64,000 bases of DNA from Spisula solida (taxonomy: Eukaryota > Mollusca > Bivalvia > Venerida > Mactridae), in NCBI GenBank assembly GCA_947247005.1, contig OX365947.1, positions 36,350,760-36,414,759 of the forward strand, read 5' to 3'. Below, in pieces: positions 22,191-36,224 of this stretch (position 1 is the first letter of the stretch; every line of letters starts with the position of its first letter). A program made the translations under genes and the position numbers. The notes beneath the pieces are model-generated. The model was not told the origin of the DNA, searched no databases, and worked only from the letters and a program-made list of their open reading frames with translations.

Positions 22191-25100
22191 GCTAGCTATA
22201 TTTAGGAGATTAGTAGCAACATGGAACATGGAATAATTTGATTTATGTTTTTATTATTTTTAAATGTGATTTTGCATAATAGGTGACCTATAGGAAATTA
22301 AATAATAGTTTTACTTTCATTGACTACGATGTTATTTATATTCTATATCTTAAAATACAAATAGCATGGCGAATATTCATCAATTTTTCAGTCGAATTTT
22401 TGCTACCGGAAGTCTGATGCGAGAGTCGGTCTACAGCAACAACAACTAACTAATCACAACCACTTCACTTCCGGTTAACAATTGGCAATAGCCAATGCAG
22501 AAATCCCCTATAACTCAGTGATCTGCAAATCTAATTTTCAAGATTTGTGCGAGTAAATCTACTATCGTTCTCAAGTCACCTTTGACAAAGGTTAATACCA
22601 TACGTCTTCAAACATCGCGTGGCTAGGCTAGACAGACGTTCGTTCGAAAGCACCTGGTTATAGTTTAAATGATATAGATCGATGTGTTCATCAAAATGAC
22701 CCATAATACGGGGATGTTCAATATCATTTCTTTCATACATTCGACTTTGGTTCCATCTGGTCTGGATTTAACAGCGCTTTCACTTCTGGAACTTAGACTT
22801 TCGATGTTTGACTGCTGAAACCTGGGCTTTTAGCGGTTAAGTACATTTTCTCCTACAGTTGTGTGTTGGGCATTGTGTAGTGTAATTGTGGTATGTGAAG
22901 TTTTGTTGATGTTTTCTGTGCTCCACTGGTTCAGTTGAGTGCTGCCTTCCCTGTCCGTTTATCTATTATCTTTTTGACACTAATTAGAACCCCATTTACA
23001 AGTGTATTCGATGAGTTTGCGTTGCAATGAAAAACGTAAAGCACCGATTAGTTTGCGGGGAGGAGTTCGATACACTCTATTTTCGTAACAGCGCTGATGC
23101 TATTATATCTACACTTATGAATAAGTGCGTTGGCAAATAAGGGTAAAAAAAGGAACGCTCATTTCCACTTAATTACAATTGATACTAATTTCTTATGTAT
23201 GCTTTTGTATCATTGTTGTTTCCCATATCTCAACGTACAGACTTTATAATAAATACTACTCTGAGTAGACATTGTAAAGCATGACAAGTTACAACGAACT
23301 TTAGATTCTGTCTACTTGTAATTAAAGTTCAACATTGGTGAAGTATTATGCAATTATACTGGAGTATAGGATGCTTCTTATTATGTTCGAAATAAGCGAA
23401 CGGTCAAATAAAAAATAAAAAACGCTGGCTAGAATTAGAAGTTCGTAAGCACAAAATAATATTCTGAGTAAACAAAAAAGATTTCAAATATGCATGCGTC
23501 TTATAAGGTCGTAAGTAGTACTTATTCGGTTTAAACGCCGTTTCTCAACGGTGGCCGATTCACCTAATATATAGTTTTCCTGAACTTTGTTCTAACCAGG
23601 ACTAAATTTACCATGAATCCATCAGAAACAAGCAACTAGAAATGACCTGTCGTGACTGGGAATCTTAAAATTCCAGCGCACTAACCTCTTGACAATGGCC
23701 GAGGTTTGTTTAACTAATGTAAAGGGCAACAACTCTAGCTTTGATAAATTTTGACTTACGCCCCTTTTTCAGCATCAAGAACTTGCGCATTGACCAAAGT
23801 TAAAAAAAATTCAAATAAAACTTACTGGTTTTGACGAGGACAGTAAGTACATGTTCGTAGAGCATAAAACAATACTCACATTTGTAGCAAAGGGCAACAA
23901 CTCTAGCTTTAGTAAATGTGAACTGATTCCTTTCAACACTTCCTCACAAAACACACATATTAATGTAATTATGTTTGTGTATCCCACCTCTTCTGGCATG
24001 CTACATTTGTACCACGAGGCCCTGGTCACGATAGTGATAATTTTAGTTATTACCCAACCAAAATGAAGTCACAACTCGATAATTGCCAAGGAAACACTAC
24101 ATCCTATACGAAATTCTTTATTTTCAGTGTCAACAATAATGTATTTATTTTGCTTTATAGACTGAATTATTTCAAATGTCTTTCTCATAAAATTGACTGC
24201 ATCAATAAAGAGCTAGCTGTCTATGATGTACATATGTTCCTAACTAACCTGGGTGTATTACACCACCATATATGTACAATAAAACAAATGTCATATGCCA
24301 AAATGTAACAACATTGATTAGATGTATGCTAGCCATTGTTTGACATAAGTGCAATAACGTCACCAAGTGCGTCTGCTAAGCTTGCCAATACACCATTGGT
24401 CCACTATCGACATTTGTTTATACATTGTCAAGTAGACAGTTGTAACAAATGAGTTACATTAAGTAGCAACACAACTGATAACAATAAATGTAATAACGGA
24501 TTGTTCGAAAATGTCGCCAATGAAGAGTTCTATCCAATAAAACATGATAGCCATCAACCGATTCGTTTTCATTTTCTCCCGAGTTTGTTGGGTCTATTTT
24601 CTGCATTCAAAAGCACGGTTATGGTTTGACTAGAAAATGTGCATTTCTGAGTAAGATAATATTTTAATATTTATTGTCATGTTGTTCGTTGTGTTCAGAT
24701 GTCTAGCCTGGTAGCGTCTCTGTCTCCACTGGCTTCCAAACTTTGGCTTATGTGTAAAGTTGTTTCACTGAATATCTTGAAGAAACATATAATCTTAATA
24801 AACATATATGTGTTATACAACTAGTAATCAAAAAAAAATTGCGGACATTTTTGTTATGCATCCCATCATTTGTCATTATGCAAGCATACATCTCTCTGTG
24901 TGTTTATATATTTTATACGTTTACATAGACATCCTTCCGAATCGAACGCCACTGACAGAACCTTCGAAGCCCCTCGTATGGTATTTTTTATACCCATTAC
25001 ACATGTCTCAATTAAATCCAACCCGTAATTTTACTTCATATTCGCTTAATCATCAATATATATTTATTTTAATCACTAATGTTGAGCTTCCTTACGACAT

Positions 25101-25348
25101 AAAAATGATATACCTCAAAGATCATTTGGATCGTTGATAGTAAACTTTTTGCGAAGTGGTATAAAACATTAATCTAATTTTGACATCGAAATCGGAAATT
25201 TTCCTGTATAAATGCACAAATAAACCCTGAAAAATACATTGTTTTAGTGTCATCTATAAAATTTCCATTTATCCCGAATTATCTGTCCTTGGAATTAACC
25301 GGTTTTAGTCGGTTTACATCCTCTGTTAATTCAGATGTATAATATTGT
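22191..25348. other. Non-genic part of copy 2
   Basis: No gene is recognised. It holds the block shared with copy 3 but missing from copy 1: 'tttcgatgtttgac' near 22799 and 39601, and 'tgaataagtgcg' near 23116 and 42199. It also has a repeated 'aaagggcaacaactctagctt' pair at about 23721 and 23889. The small frames at 23811-24308 are unsupported. Confidence 0.45.
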
Positions 25349-25609
25349 TTAGAATATAACCTACATTATGAGCCAATGAAAACGCCACATTTTCGCGGTT
25401 AAATGAAAATTTAATCATTAAAATGTTCTCCTAACAGACTTGACGTCATACGTTGGCGCTAATTTCTATCGGCCAATCAGAATGCAGAATGTTATATTCT
25501 AAGTTAGTTAGAACATATTAAGTAAATTTTAATGACTAAAAAGGACTCGCTTCGCTTCGCTCGCTCCGCCCTTTTTAATCATTAAAATTTACTTAATATG
25601 TTCTAACTA
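25349..25609. mobile_element. Double foldback (palindromic MITE-like) insertion
   Basis: A 40-bp arm at 25505-25544 (tagttagaacatattaagta onward) is complementary to 25570-25609 with one mismatch, separated by 25 bases of 'actcgcttcgcttcgctcgc' type. A second, weaker inverted pair lies just left: ttagaatataac at 25349 against gttatattctaa ending near 25502. Copy 1 (around 9365-9470) lacks this structure, so it was inserted in copy 2. Confidence 0.75.
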
Positions 25610-26333
25610 TAACATATATAAGCACCTTTTCATAAAGGGGTGGTGCCGGAGCAGAGTAGTCGTAAAACAAGGCTTTTTATTTGATGTAACGTTGACAAGG
25701 TGCACCTACTGTACTCCAAGCTGTTGTTTATTCGCCAATGTTCTACAATTCAAATTAATGTTTCAAAATGGAACATGCGTAAATACCATGTTAAAGTTAA
25801 ATCCATTCAGAAATAGTATTTATTAAAAATTGCCAACCAACCATGGGTGCGTAGAGTGTTATGCTGATGCTGGACAATTTGTCGCCATACGAAGAGGCAA
25901 TTAAACGCGACTTTTGAAAATGGAAAAATGTTATGTTTCCCCACCATTCGTAGTTGCCAGACTTTTGTCCTTTGTGACTTTTATCTGTTTCTGAAAGAAA
26001 TAAAGCACGATAAAATCTCTCCTTGGAGAAAACATTCCAAGAAAATCACATGCTTTTAATGAAAGTTTATCAATGATACATTCGTATGTACTTGTATGTT
26101 TTAATATTTTATCACCTATCATAAGAGTATTTTATAGGAAATCAGCATCAATCAGTATAAATCAAAACCGGAAAATGTGTATTAAATTAATCGAAAAGAC
26201 ACCTAGACTCTCTTTTGGAAAAAACACTCTTTGGTAATTTATAAAATAACGTTAGCAATATCCCCACTTGTGTACACTATCATACGGAATTACTAACACC
26301 TTATCGATGCCATAATGTGTTGCTTTACATATT

Positions 26334-26874
26334 GAGGCTAGTTATTTTAATTGTTTGTTACTCGGACATTTTTGAGAAAAAAAGTCCACAGGAGGAGGAA
26401 CAAACTAAAAACAAAAAATCTCAAAGTGTAGCTACCACGCTGTTGATGATGGACTGTAGTCAAAGACGGTCCATTATTGAAAGCAACAATGTGAAAACAA
26501 CAATTTTAGTTCTAACAGCACATTTATGTTAAAACAAATACAGTGCACATGTATCTGTGTCATTGATAAAAAGATTTTTCAAAAATCTACAGAAATTTAT
26601 TTACATTTTATTAAAAAATAAATTTCAGTCAGTTGTTTTTCAATGATACCTGTGGCACAGTAGTAAATGAGGACACAATTAAACAAGCATTATACCTACT
26701 TACCATTAGTAAAATATTAAAATACATACTAAAACAAGGTGTATAGTATCATTACCATCACAACATTTGACATAACAAAATTTATACATTTTTACAATTT
26801 TATATTTCCATTTTTTTATGACAAAACATAGGACAGGACGGTCCGAGAAACGAAATATCATAGACCCCTGGCCT
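26334..26874. mobile_element. About 540-bp insertion in copy 2, unclassified
   Basis: Copies 1 and 3 read 'cacataattgaaagct' without interruption; in copy 2 the two halves are separated by this segment. Its edges (gaggctag / ctggcct) are weakly inverted. A 71-codon frame crosses the left edge and has no recognisable motif. Confidence 0.5.
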
Positions 26875-28664
26875 AATTGAAAGCTGGTTGACGTTTATTT
26901 AAGCTAGGGGTATTGTTGTTTATGTGAACCTCGTACTGACAATCCTTTACATACTCGAGATAAATAATGTAGAAACAAGTAACCAGTGCATTGATTCATC
27001 GATTGAATCAGTTGCCCAGTGCCTCTTTAATTGTCTGTGATATCTGCATTATCTGAATACCTAGATGAAATTTAAAGGCCAAGAACTTGGATGTGACGTA
27101 AACAATAATTGGGAAGTGGGAAGCTATCTTTTCATTGATCCAGAACGTTATTAAAAGTGATAAGAGGGTCTAATTAATACATGCATATCAACGGAGGGCG
27201 ACAGATAAACGCAAATATATTATCGAAGCATGGAGAGTACAGTTGGGGGCGATTTGGTTGCTGCTATTAAAGCTCACCACGACTTTTGTTTTCCTACTGG
27301 CAGTCTTGTCAAATGTAAACATAGGCACATACAAACTTGTAAAAATGGGCATTTTTTTTTGTCTAAGGTGCGATTATCAAAACATTCACTACTTTTATTG
27401 TAAGCTATGTTTAAATCAACAATAAATAAGTATGGGTGTTCCCAAAGTTTTACGCTACGGTTTATTACAAAGAGTCTGACAAATTTCGAAGTTCATTTTT
27501 TAAACAGTCAATTACTATAGCCAGATACTTGTATGAGGAGATTTAACTGCAATGATATAGACGAGTGCTACCGTGGACCTTTCGTTTGGTACAAAATTGT
27601 ACCGTTATCTGCGAATATGTGATTCTAGACGCATGCCACTCCATCTTGGTGTTACATAATGTTGGTTGTCAACAAAGTATAAATCTTATTTAATAAAACA
27701 TAGCAACTTTCTCGTTATGTACTCGTGATATATTTACTACGCATTCGTACTCATGCTGTCTATATTATATTATGTAATATAGCAAAAACGCATATCTATT
27801 ATTTCTTTAACATTTGAGCTTTAGATGTATTTGAACACGAGGGTTTTTCAAATTGGAACGCATTTGGTGCTATATAAAAAATAGAGAACTGTACAACAAA
27901 TATGCATGTATTAGCTTTAAATTGAATGAGCGTCAAGATTGTCTTGTTAAAATCCGCCGAAGAATACAATACTTACGTAGTTTTTTTACTTTTTGTTGAC
28001 ATATTCTGAGCCCTAAAACGTCACATACCACATGGTGTGTCCAAACTAACACAGTAATTATTATAAAATCGCATTTTAAAACTGAATTATCCGACCGAAA
28101 CTCGCATGTCTGTTTGAGGTAAATACTTCATGGGATCAAAATACTTTGTCGTAAAAACATATCATCTGACGTATTTTAATGACCATAGATGCATTCCAGT
28201 ATGAATGCCCCTCGTTCCACGTATTATCTCCCTTTATTTATGTCGTACAATGGACACTACGTTACTGTTTTATAAATGTGCTACATGCTACAATCACATT
28301 ATTATTTCACTAAGACGATTGTATGCCTGGAAATAGGTACGTATCGGGGTATTTACCTTTGGTTCATTTCGCGTATCACGTGACCACTAATCACATATCC
28401 TAGCATTGTTAATGAATAAGATACATTTTGATCAATCCGCGATGTACAGGAATAAACATTGATTTAACACGTATTGTACCAGCTTTTTATGCAATGATAA
28501 AATATTCAACTGATACGTACACTAGCTAATACAACGTGTTATTATTTGATATCAATACACCGTTTTCTACGCTAGTATCGAATCGATTGCGTTATCCGGA
28601 ATCCCAAATCACTTGACATTGTATCGTTATTTACGGTATTAACTGAATTACAGTTTTCAATTAC

Positions 28665-28901
28665 GTGCACATGCACTGCATGTTTTATGACCAATTCTAT
28701 TTACTGGACGCGTGTTTCACAACTAAGGCTAATATCGTTATGTTCGAATACCCATCCAATCATGGATATTCGTTGATTGTTTACACGTTGGCTAAAGCTA
28801 TGGAAATCCTCGATGATGTGTCTGAGCGGTGTATAAGTAGTTTCTTCAGGCATGTGATTGACCAAAATAGAATTGATCTTGAGAAAGATCCTATGCCTTA
28901 A
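28665..28901 (+). other. Open frame conserved in three duplicated copies (copy 2), truncated
   Basis: 78 codons, containing FYDQFYLLDACFTTKA and SNHGYSLIVYTLAKAMEIL. The frame then shifts relative to copies 1 and 3 and ends DLEKDPMP. Changes relative to the other copies are mostly residue-changing, which fits a neutral repeat better than a gene. Confidence 0.25.
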
Positions 28902-30337
28902 CTCATGGTTTCTGTTAACGTTTGTCGTACTATGCATATGTTCGCACATACACAATGTTACAAAAATGTCATTTGTGCCATTGAATCTGTGCATAATTAA
29001 AGTTACATTTAGAATATGACTGTACAATCGCTAGTAAATCAGTCACTAGAGACTACCCAGTTTGGAACGTCTACGGGCAACTTACAAACGGGATAAATAA
29101 CAAAGTGTTGCATGACTGATTATGTGTTCACATTAATTATTCCCTTCCTATTTTCGAGAATCCTAAACTGTAAAAAAACTACATTTTCCCTTCAAAAGAT
29201 GCATGCAGTGAATATAATAAGCATGTCTGACAGGTGTAGTACAGGTGACTACGCGTTAAATATAAGAAATGTAGGCCAAGTAACATAATGATGCTGTATG
29301 TATATCCGTATCTACACATTCATGTTTGTCTGCGGGTAAAATATTACTCTTAGACTAGTACTTGGAATTGTTTACAAGTACACACATGATTCTATGGCAT
29401 TGCCATCGTGTCTATTTGCAACGGTTATATTTATTTTATTAGGCGCATTGGTTCCTTGCATCAAACCATGCAATTGTTCCTAGCACCGAATCATGAGTTT
29501 CCCGGAAATACGCACGTATTCACAATATAGAACTGTTCTAAACCTATGTCTATCTGGAATAATGCAAAACAGCTACAATATTGTATAATGATATCTGTTG
29601 TTATTTATAACATTTAATTGTACCTTCACCAATTGAACAGGATATCATTTACGGTATTAATTTGTTTAACGATAGAAAACGTCTTCTTAAAAACCAATTA
29701 TGAGTCAATTAAGCGCACTACCTTTATCTCAAATAATGCCACAAGGAAATTGTCATGTCATTTAACGAGTTTATAAATGCCGATATGGGTAATGATTGGT
29801 AAACTTGTTTACTGAACACACTGTACAAGGATTTTGAGAAGGACACGATAACATTAAGAAACTGATGCGTAATGAATGTCTTTCGCTGTGAAAAACAATA
29901 TCGACCGGACCGATAAATAAGTTATTATTGATAAAATAACGATGCAAATATCAGTTCAATATCTCATAGGTCACAATGAGTTGAATCGTTCCATATAAAT
30001 ATCTGAAAGATGCCTACTTCTCTTCAACTGCAATTTTCTTTTTGAATATGTGTAATTTTTCAGTAAACATCCGCCTAAAACATGCAAAGTTGGATCGAAA
30101 TTGTAACCGCCGGCATGTATTTCTACATTGCAATTCGCCGCCTATATTGTATGTGTAGGCTTAATTAACCCGGAACCAGCTCTTATATATGTTGTTACAT
30201 AATGCTCTGACACCAGTTTGGGTCAATCCTGATATTGTAAACGTTATCTGTTTTATCCAACAAAATCTTAAAAGGCGATTTGTATCTTTTCAAAGATTTG
30301 TATCCGAATGAGAAATCAAAGCACTGAAAGTACTGTT

Positions 30338-31281
30338 GTGTGGCGTACTGATGCCATTAAATCCAATATCGAATCCAGGTTGTATCATAATTTTATGTCA
30401 CAGTTCTGATAAGCCCACCCTTACTCAAACATTTGTGCTGCTAAAGACACCAAGAGAACCAGCAGTTACCTGGAACTTACTTAAGTAACTGCTGAGCATC
30501 AATGAAGGGATATTAGCTTTTAAAACAAGCTTTAACGAACAAAATCGATCGAATATTAAATTAATAATTGATGATTTTCGACCGTTTATTTGGTATAAAA
30601 TGGGATATTTTAAACTTACTTTTACGCGGAACGGATTCTTACTCGTCGCCGTGGATTAACTAATTAGGGTATCGTGTTGAATGTTGTCTAAAAGAGAGAC
30701 ATATATCTCTGCTTCATTACAAGCTTTAAATATTCAAAATCGGATAATAGATACGAAAATTATGAGGTCTTATATAAAGCACGGTAGAAATTGACTAGTG
30801 CGTTTAACGCTTACCGCGATAACATCGTTAATCGGCCGATCGATATGTACGTAGAACTATTTCAGTTCCCCCCACCAGCTATATATAGCATCAATGTTTG
30901 TATACAACATAATTAGGTCATCGTCTGCAATGTGCAGCGGCGGAGTGATTTACATACGTTACAGTATACGATTGAAAACCGTGGGAACTATTAGATTCCC
31001 GCCACCAGTGAGAACATTCGTTGGTAGTAAAAATATAGTCCGTTGCGGAATGATTTGCTATAAAAATCCTCTAAAAATAAAAGTCTGATAAAATTGTTGG
31101 TCTTAATATAAGTAAATGTTGGTAATGTAAACAAATCAGGTCCAATGATACGTGTAACCTGTGTTGCATGCTTGTAATAGTGTTCAAATAATAGAACTAT
31201 TTATTTGCCGAGGCCTAATGCGTTAAATTGGTCGTAAGCTGAAAAGTGGTTATATCATTGTGTGGCGTTTACGCCACACAA
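30338..31281. mobile_element. Candidate element with short ttgtgtggcgta inverted ends
   Basis: Ttgtgtggcgta at 30338 is matched by tacgccacacaa ending at 31281, inside a region found only in copy 2. The right end also contains a 24-bp near-perfect palindrome (31258-31281, 11-bp arms), so the apparent right terminus could be an independent hairpin. No flanking duplication is obvious. Weak call. Confidence 0.3.
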
Positions 31282-31373
31282 AAACTATGACAAGCATATA
31301 TTTGTTTATGTATTGTAAATCAGTTGACCAAATATAGGACTTCATGCTTAAATTGTCTCCCAAAAACCATTAA

Positions 31374-33898
31374 AGGGACTATTGACTGATTTTATTTCCA
31401 TTATATATTTAGGCCAATAAATATCTATCTTTAACATCAGAAACGAAATTATCGATATTTTACGAGTATTAACGATGTTTATGTCGACTAATCATATACG
31501 CGTAGTGCACATTTTCCGATACCGCTGACTTCGGAAATTTCCGGAAGCGCGTTCGTTTATCTTCGTAAAATCTGACTGTGACGTCAAAATCGGTACTCGC
31601 AATTTAATCTATCGCTCAAACAGAATGTTTCTTTTGATTTCAATCACTATTACTAATGTATTTTTTGTGCAGATCGGGAAAATTTTATTACGAGTCTTGA
31701 GAGAAGCATCTTTTATTGTCACAAATAATTTATTTTATAGGTTAATAATATCGCTTGCTTAGAATTAGAAGATCGTAAGTACAAAATCTATATTTTGAGA
31801 AAACAAGAAAAAACTGGCTGAAAACAACTCTTTAATTATTGGAAAACAAGCTTTTTAACTTCATTGTTGGTCAACATGACCAGTTCCGATTTTCATGAAA
31901 AAAGGCTCATAAGAAGCGCGTCGTGATGCAGATTTTAAATACGCACGAGTCTTAATTATAGTTGTCATTCTAAGCCAGCGACATATCTATATATATACAC
32001 TGTGACATAACTAGCCTTTCATCTTATGCACACATGTTAATGTGCTAATTTAATAATCAAATCTCAATGTGCATAACGTTTTTTAAAATAAGTACATGTA
32101 TAGTAGACCTAATCTTCTGATTTTCGGCGTCGGGTGTTAACCATGTGATCTTTCGCTTAGCGGGGACATACATTTTGTTGCTTGCGAGCATTAGAGTGAC
32201 GAGGCTGTGTTTGATTGCAACTTCCGTAAAAATAATACCAGTTATGTTAACATAGATAAATGTGATATTTCTGATCCCACACGATTTGTCATTAGCAGTC
32301 ACCTAATAGCTAATGTACAATCACGCGTTATCAATAATTAAGGCTACGCATATTTTATATGCACCATTATACCAGAACTATATATGTAAGTCCTAGATTA
32401 TAAGTTAGTTAACATTCCAATGTGTTATATTCTTTGATGATATCGTTTAGGTTGGTATCCCGCGGTAATCAGTCGTGGTTCTGTGATATACGGCTGGTCG
32501 TGGTGTATTGTTGACATTTAACAGAGTGTCACCAGTTACTTAGATTGCGCTAGAACATGGGAACAGTATGAGGTCGCATAGTATTTAATACATGGTTGCT
32601 ATATAAGTTGTGTTGTAATGTGTACATGCAGACTGCTTTTCGCCTTGTCTCACTTTGTTTTTGTTGTCGTTTTATTTTCATATGTACATTTATACTTGCC
32701 GTTGCCATGTTTGCTATATATGTTTTGTAGTAATGTGTGTATGTCTGACAGGCCTTTGGCCTATAGATAACATAAACCTATATATTTATATCCGACAGGA
32801 CGCTGACCTAATGATACTTTCAAATAAACTTATATCTATCCGTAATGATATTTAATTGTCTCGGACCTAACATATAATGTTAAATCTATATTTTATATGC
32901 TTTGGAGATTGAATGCATATTAGTACCACAAAGATATCAACTAAAGAGCGCTTTAACTATTACATAGACCAAACCAACATATGTTCAACATTATAAAAAA
33001 ATCCACACATTCTCGTTAATTGGGATTTATGTGTCCTTATTCTATAACAAACAATAACATAATTTCACGTGCCTAGGGTTTAAAGGACATATTTTTAAAA
33101 CAGTCGAATTAACGACGAAGCTTTCTAGTTTCTCAAAATGTGATTATTCTGTTTATTTTGTTGTAATATCGATGATAAATTGGTTCAAACTCAGACTATA
33201 TTTGAGAAAATATACATAATGTATCTCCTACTTCAGACGCCCTCGCAGTTTAATAAATTTATTTAGTTTATAAATTACTTTATGACATTGCTACCAATCA
33301 AAGTTGAAATTCTCCAGTTTCTAAACGTGCCAATGTATTGAGAATGTTTTCATTATTAATGAATATTGCACTATTTCCATTGATTATAGTTTGTGTCCTA
33401 CATAAACCGTAGCCGAAATGCTGCAATGCGATTGGCTAACGCCCACCTGTCAATCAAAATCGACAGACAGGTCAATTACCAGTCCGTATCGTCAATGCGG
33501 TCAGCGGTATTTACAGTACGAATGTCTGGCATATTTTATTCGCCGCCGCAATTATGCTTTCCCTTATTAATAATAGGTTCGAATTGATACGGCAACATAT
33601 TTTAATTGCCATCATAATTTGTATCCCAAGAATTCAACGATTCACTAGCGAGTCGGAGAAAACTTCGCTGTCGGACATCTCGGTAATTGCACGATTGTGA
33701 CGTCACACGCTTCGTTTTTAACTTCGGACTTTTCCGGAGATATTTCCGTAACTTTCCATACATGTATAACAATGGACGTGAAATATCGGTTGTACGCAGG
33801 TAACTGTTCGGGAAATTTCGGGAAAACTGTTACGAATGCAATCACGATGCCGAATAGAACTATTACACGAAAGTTTAAGTCACCGGTAAATAGTCCCT
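31374..33898. mobile_element. 2.5 kb TTAA-flanked element with AGGGACTATT ends
   Basis: TTAA (31370-31373) then AGGGACTATT at the left, and AATAGTCCCT then TTAA (33899-33902) at the right. The inverted match continues with two mismatches to about 15 bp. TTAA target duplication is characteristic of piggyBac and Kolobok-type elements, and short 'TTAAAGGGACTA' MITEs are common in molluscs. The interior has no recognisable transposase. Part of it (31745-31960) resembles 23420-23510. It is present only in copy 2. Confidence 0.65.
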
Positions 33899-35974
33899 TT
33901 AAGATTGTATACGCTCAAAGAACCCTTGCGTAATTTGCCTAATTAAACTTGACACTTGTTTATTTGGTTAAACGCCTATTAAACGCGTATCACATATTCA
34001 ATGGAGTTGTACAATATATTCATGACGTCATTAAAAAAGAAATGACACAACGATTAATACACATTATAACAACCACCGTTATGCATATACAGTATTAAGA
34101 ATGAGTTTAAAACACTGAACATACATGGTAAAAGAATTAATTACAAAAAATGTACCAGCAGCATTAGGAGACATGTAAAGGGTGTTATAAAAGTTCGTTC
34201 TCAATGTTTAAATTGCAGTAGTATATTTTTCTAACGTCATGAGGATGTAAACTATTTAGCTTAATTCCAGAGGGTTCTTTCGTGGTTCAAACATTTCGAG
34301 CATTAAATGCAATTATTAGTAATATGAACTAATGCACGGCATATTTTTAGCGGACCTACGTTATTTGTAACAGGCTCATCTAGTACTGGATTTTTTTGAT
34401 GATACATGACTTTACAATAAATTGTTCGGTTACGAAGTTACGAACCTGGAGCCCGTTACCTAACCAATCCGTTTCCAAAAGGCGCTACCGAGCGCTTTCC
34501 TACGTCTATGCAACCAACAGAAGCGGTCCGTTGCTCGATAGCGGTTTGATACGAAATATTGGGTACTAAGTAACGAAGGACGATACGAACCTGCTATCGT
34601 TTGTCAGTCCGAATGAACATTTGTCAACCCGGTCAAAATGAAAATATATCTGTCTGTGGATAATGCACGTTTTTCAATTTGTTTAAATCTAGGTCTGCTT
34701 AATTCAGGGGTAACTAATTTAAAAATGCATAATTAGATATAAACACAGATAACAACTGATTTCAAATAGGCCTAATTTGATGTTTTACCTTTTTATACAG
34801 TAATGGGTTGCATGAGTATATCAGACAGTACTTTTGTTCAAGAGAAAAGGCTATTTTCATTTCAATTAATCATATTACGATTAAATATCAAACATCCTTA
34901 ATCTTAATCACCTTTTCTTGTTAAATAAATCCTGTTGCAAATCGTCAAAACATAAAAGATATTCAGACGGAAAATTCCGGGTTTTATAGTATCCAATAAC
35001 ACCAACAACATGTAATTAGTTTTCGCGACCTTTATCCCGCGAATATTTTTACATTTGTTGACGATTTTGGAGGGATTTTTTATTACATCTTGGCGAGGAA
35101 TTACGAAAATGCATTCGTTTTACTTTCTTTACAATGACCTACAACTATGATGTGGAATTATCAGTCCGGTCCGGATTCGTAAAGACCCGAAACGGACTTT
35201 ATACTAATTGTACTGCAAAGGGAAGTTACCGCTTTGCAAAGGGAAGTAACCGGCTCATGTCAACTTCACTTCAAGTAACCGGAACATGTGTCGTTTTTAT
35301 TAGATTTTCTTAAGATTGGTTGATATTTCGCACATATGAACGATTCCCGCTCGACTTACTTCGTTATCTTAGAGTAATCATGTGTCTCATAACAGTTTGT
35401 AGCATCGTTTATCCACTGAAAATGTTAAAATTTCCTTCCGAAGCGGGCAAAAAATGGCTGCCATTTTTTACTCCAAACCTATAGAAAATAGTGTTTCTCA
35501 TCTAGAAGACGGGTTGCTGATGGAATACTGATAATTATTATCTTTTCTTTTCTAGACAGGGGCCTACACTAGTTTATGAAATATTTTTAAACATCATTAA
35601 AAAATAAAACAAAATTTATGAGCTGCCGAATATCGCATTTTAAAAAAAATTGTTATTCTATTGGCAGCCATTTTTCAGTATCTATCTTTCAGTGCGGGAT
35701 TTTAACACAAATTTCAAAATCCATTAGTGTCGAACTCTGACCAAATCACGTGACATGTGTTATCGTAAAGCGGAACGACATCCACAGGCCGTACGGCCTG
35801 CGTATAGTCCGCTATTATAAATTAATAGTGCACACTGCGTACAAGGAACGTTAGTATACATTCAAACTTTGAGAACAAACTTTTTTAACACCCAGTATGA
35901 CTGTATCTTGAACGACGCATGTATTTATAAACATGCATCTTAAACATTAATTCACTACATTGGAACATATCGTG
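33899..35974. other. Remaining copy-2-specific insert, no gene seen
   Basis: Includes the dispersed repeat at 35305-35470 and a duplicated word 'gcaaagggaagt.accg' at about 35217 and 35236. No coding region, RNA gene or clear transposon ends are recognised. The unit shared with copies 1 and 3 resumes at about 35975. Confidence 0.45.
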
Positions 35975-36224
35975 ATATATCACAGAAAGTTCTAAATCCG
36001 AGCAGGAAACAGTCGAATGGTTTGTTGATTATAATAAGGTCTCATACAGTTTCAGATAAAACAGAAACGAATTGTTGCCATATATTGAATATTGCTTATT
36101 GTTTTGTCAGAGCCTATGCATATCATTGTCTCGGCTAGTGTGATGATTTTCTGTCTCTTCGTAAACTTGGCGACAGTGTACGTACGTGATAAGAATTGTC
36201 TCTTTAACGGTTCAATATGAGTAT

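Noticed and set aside
30338..31281. Confident transposon call from ttgtgtggcgta ends
   Set aside because: The right end is itself a palindrome and no flanking duplication or empty site is seen; kept only as a low-confidence candidate.
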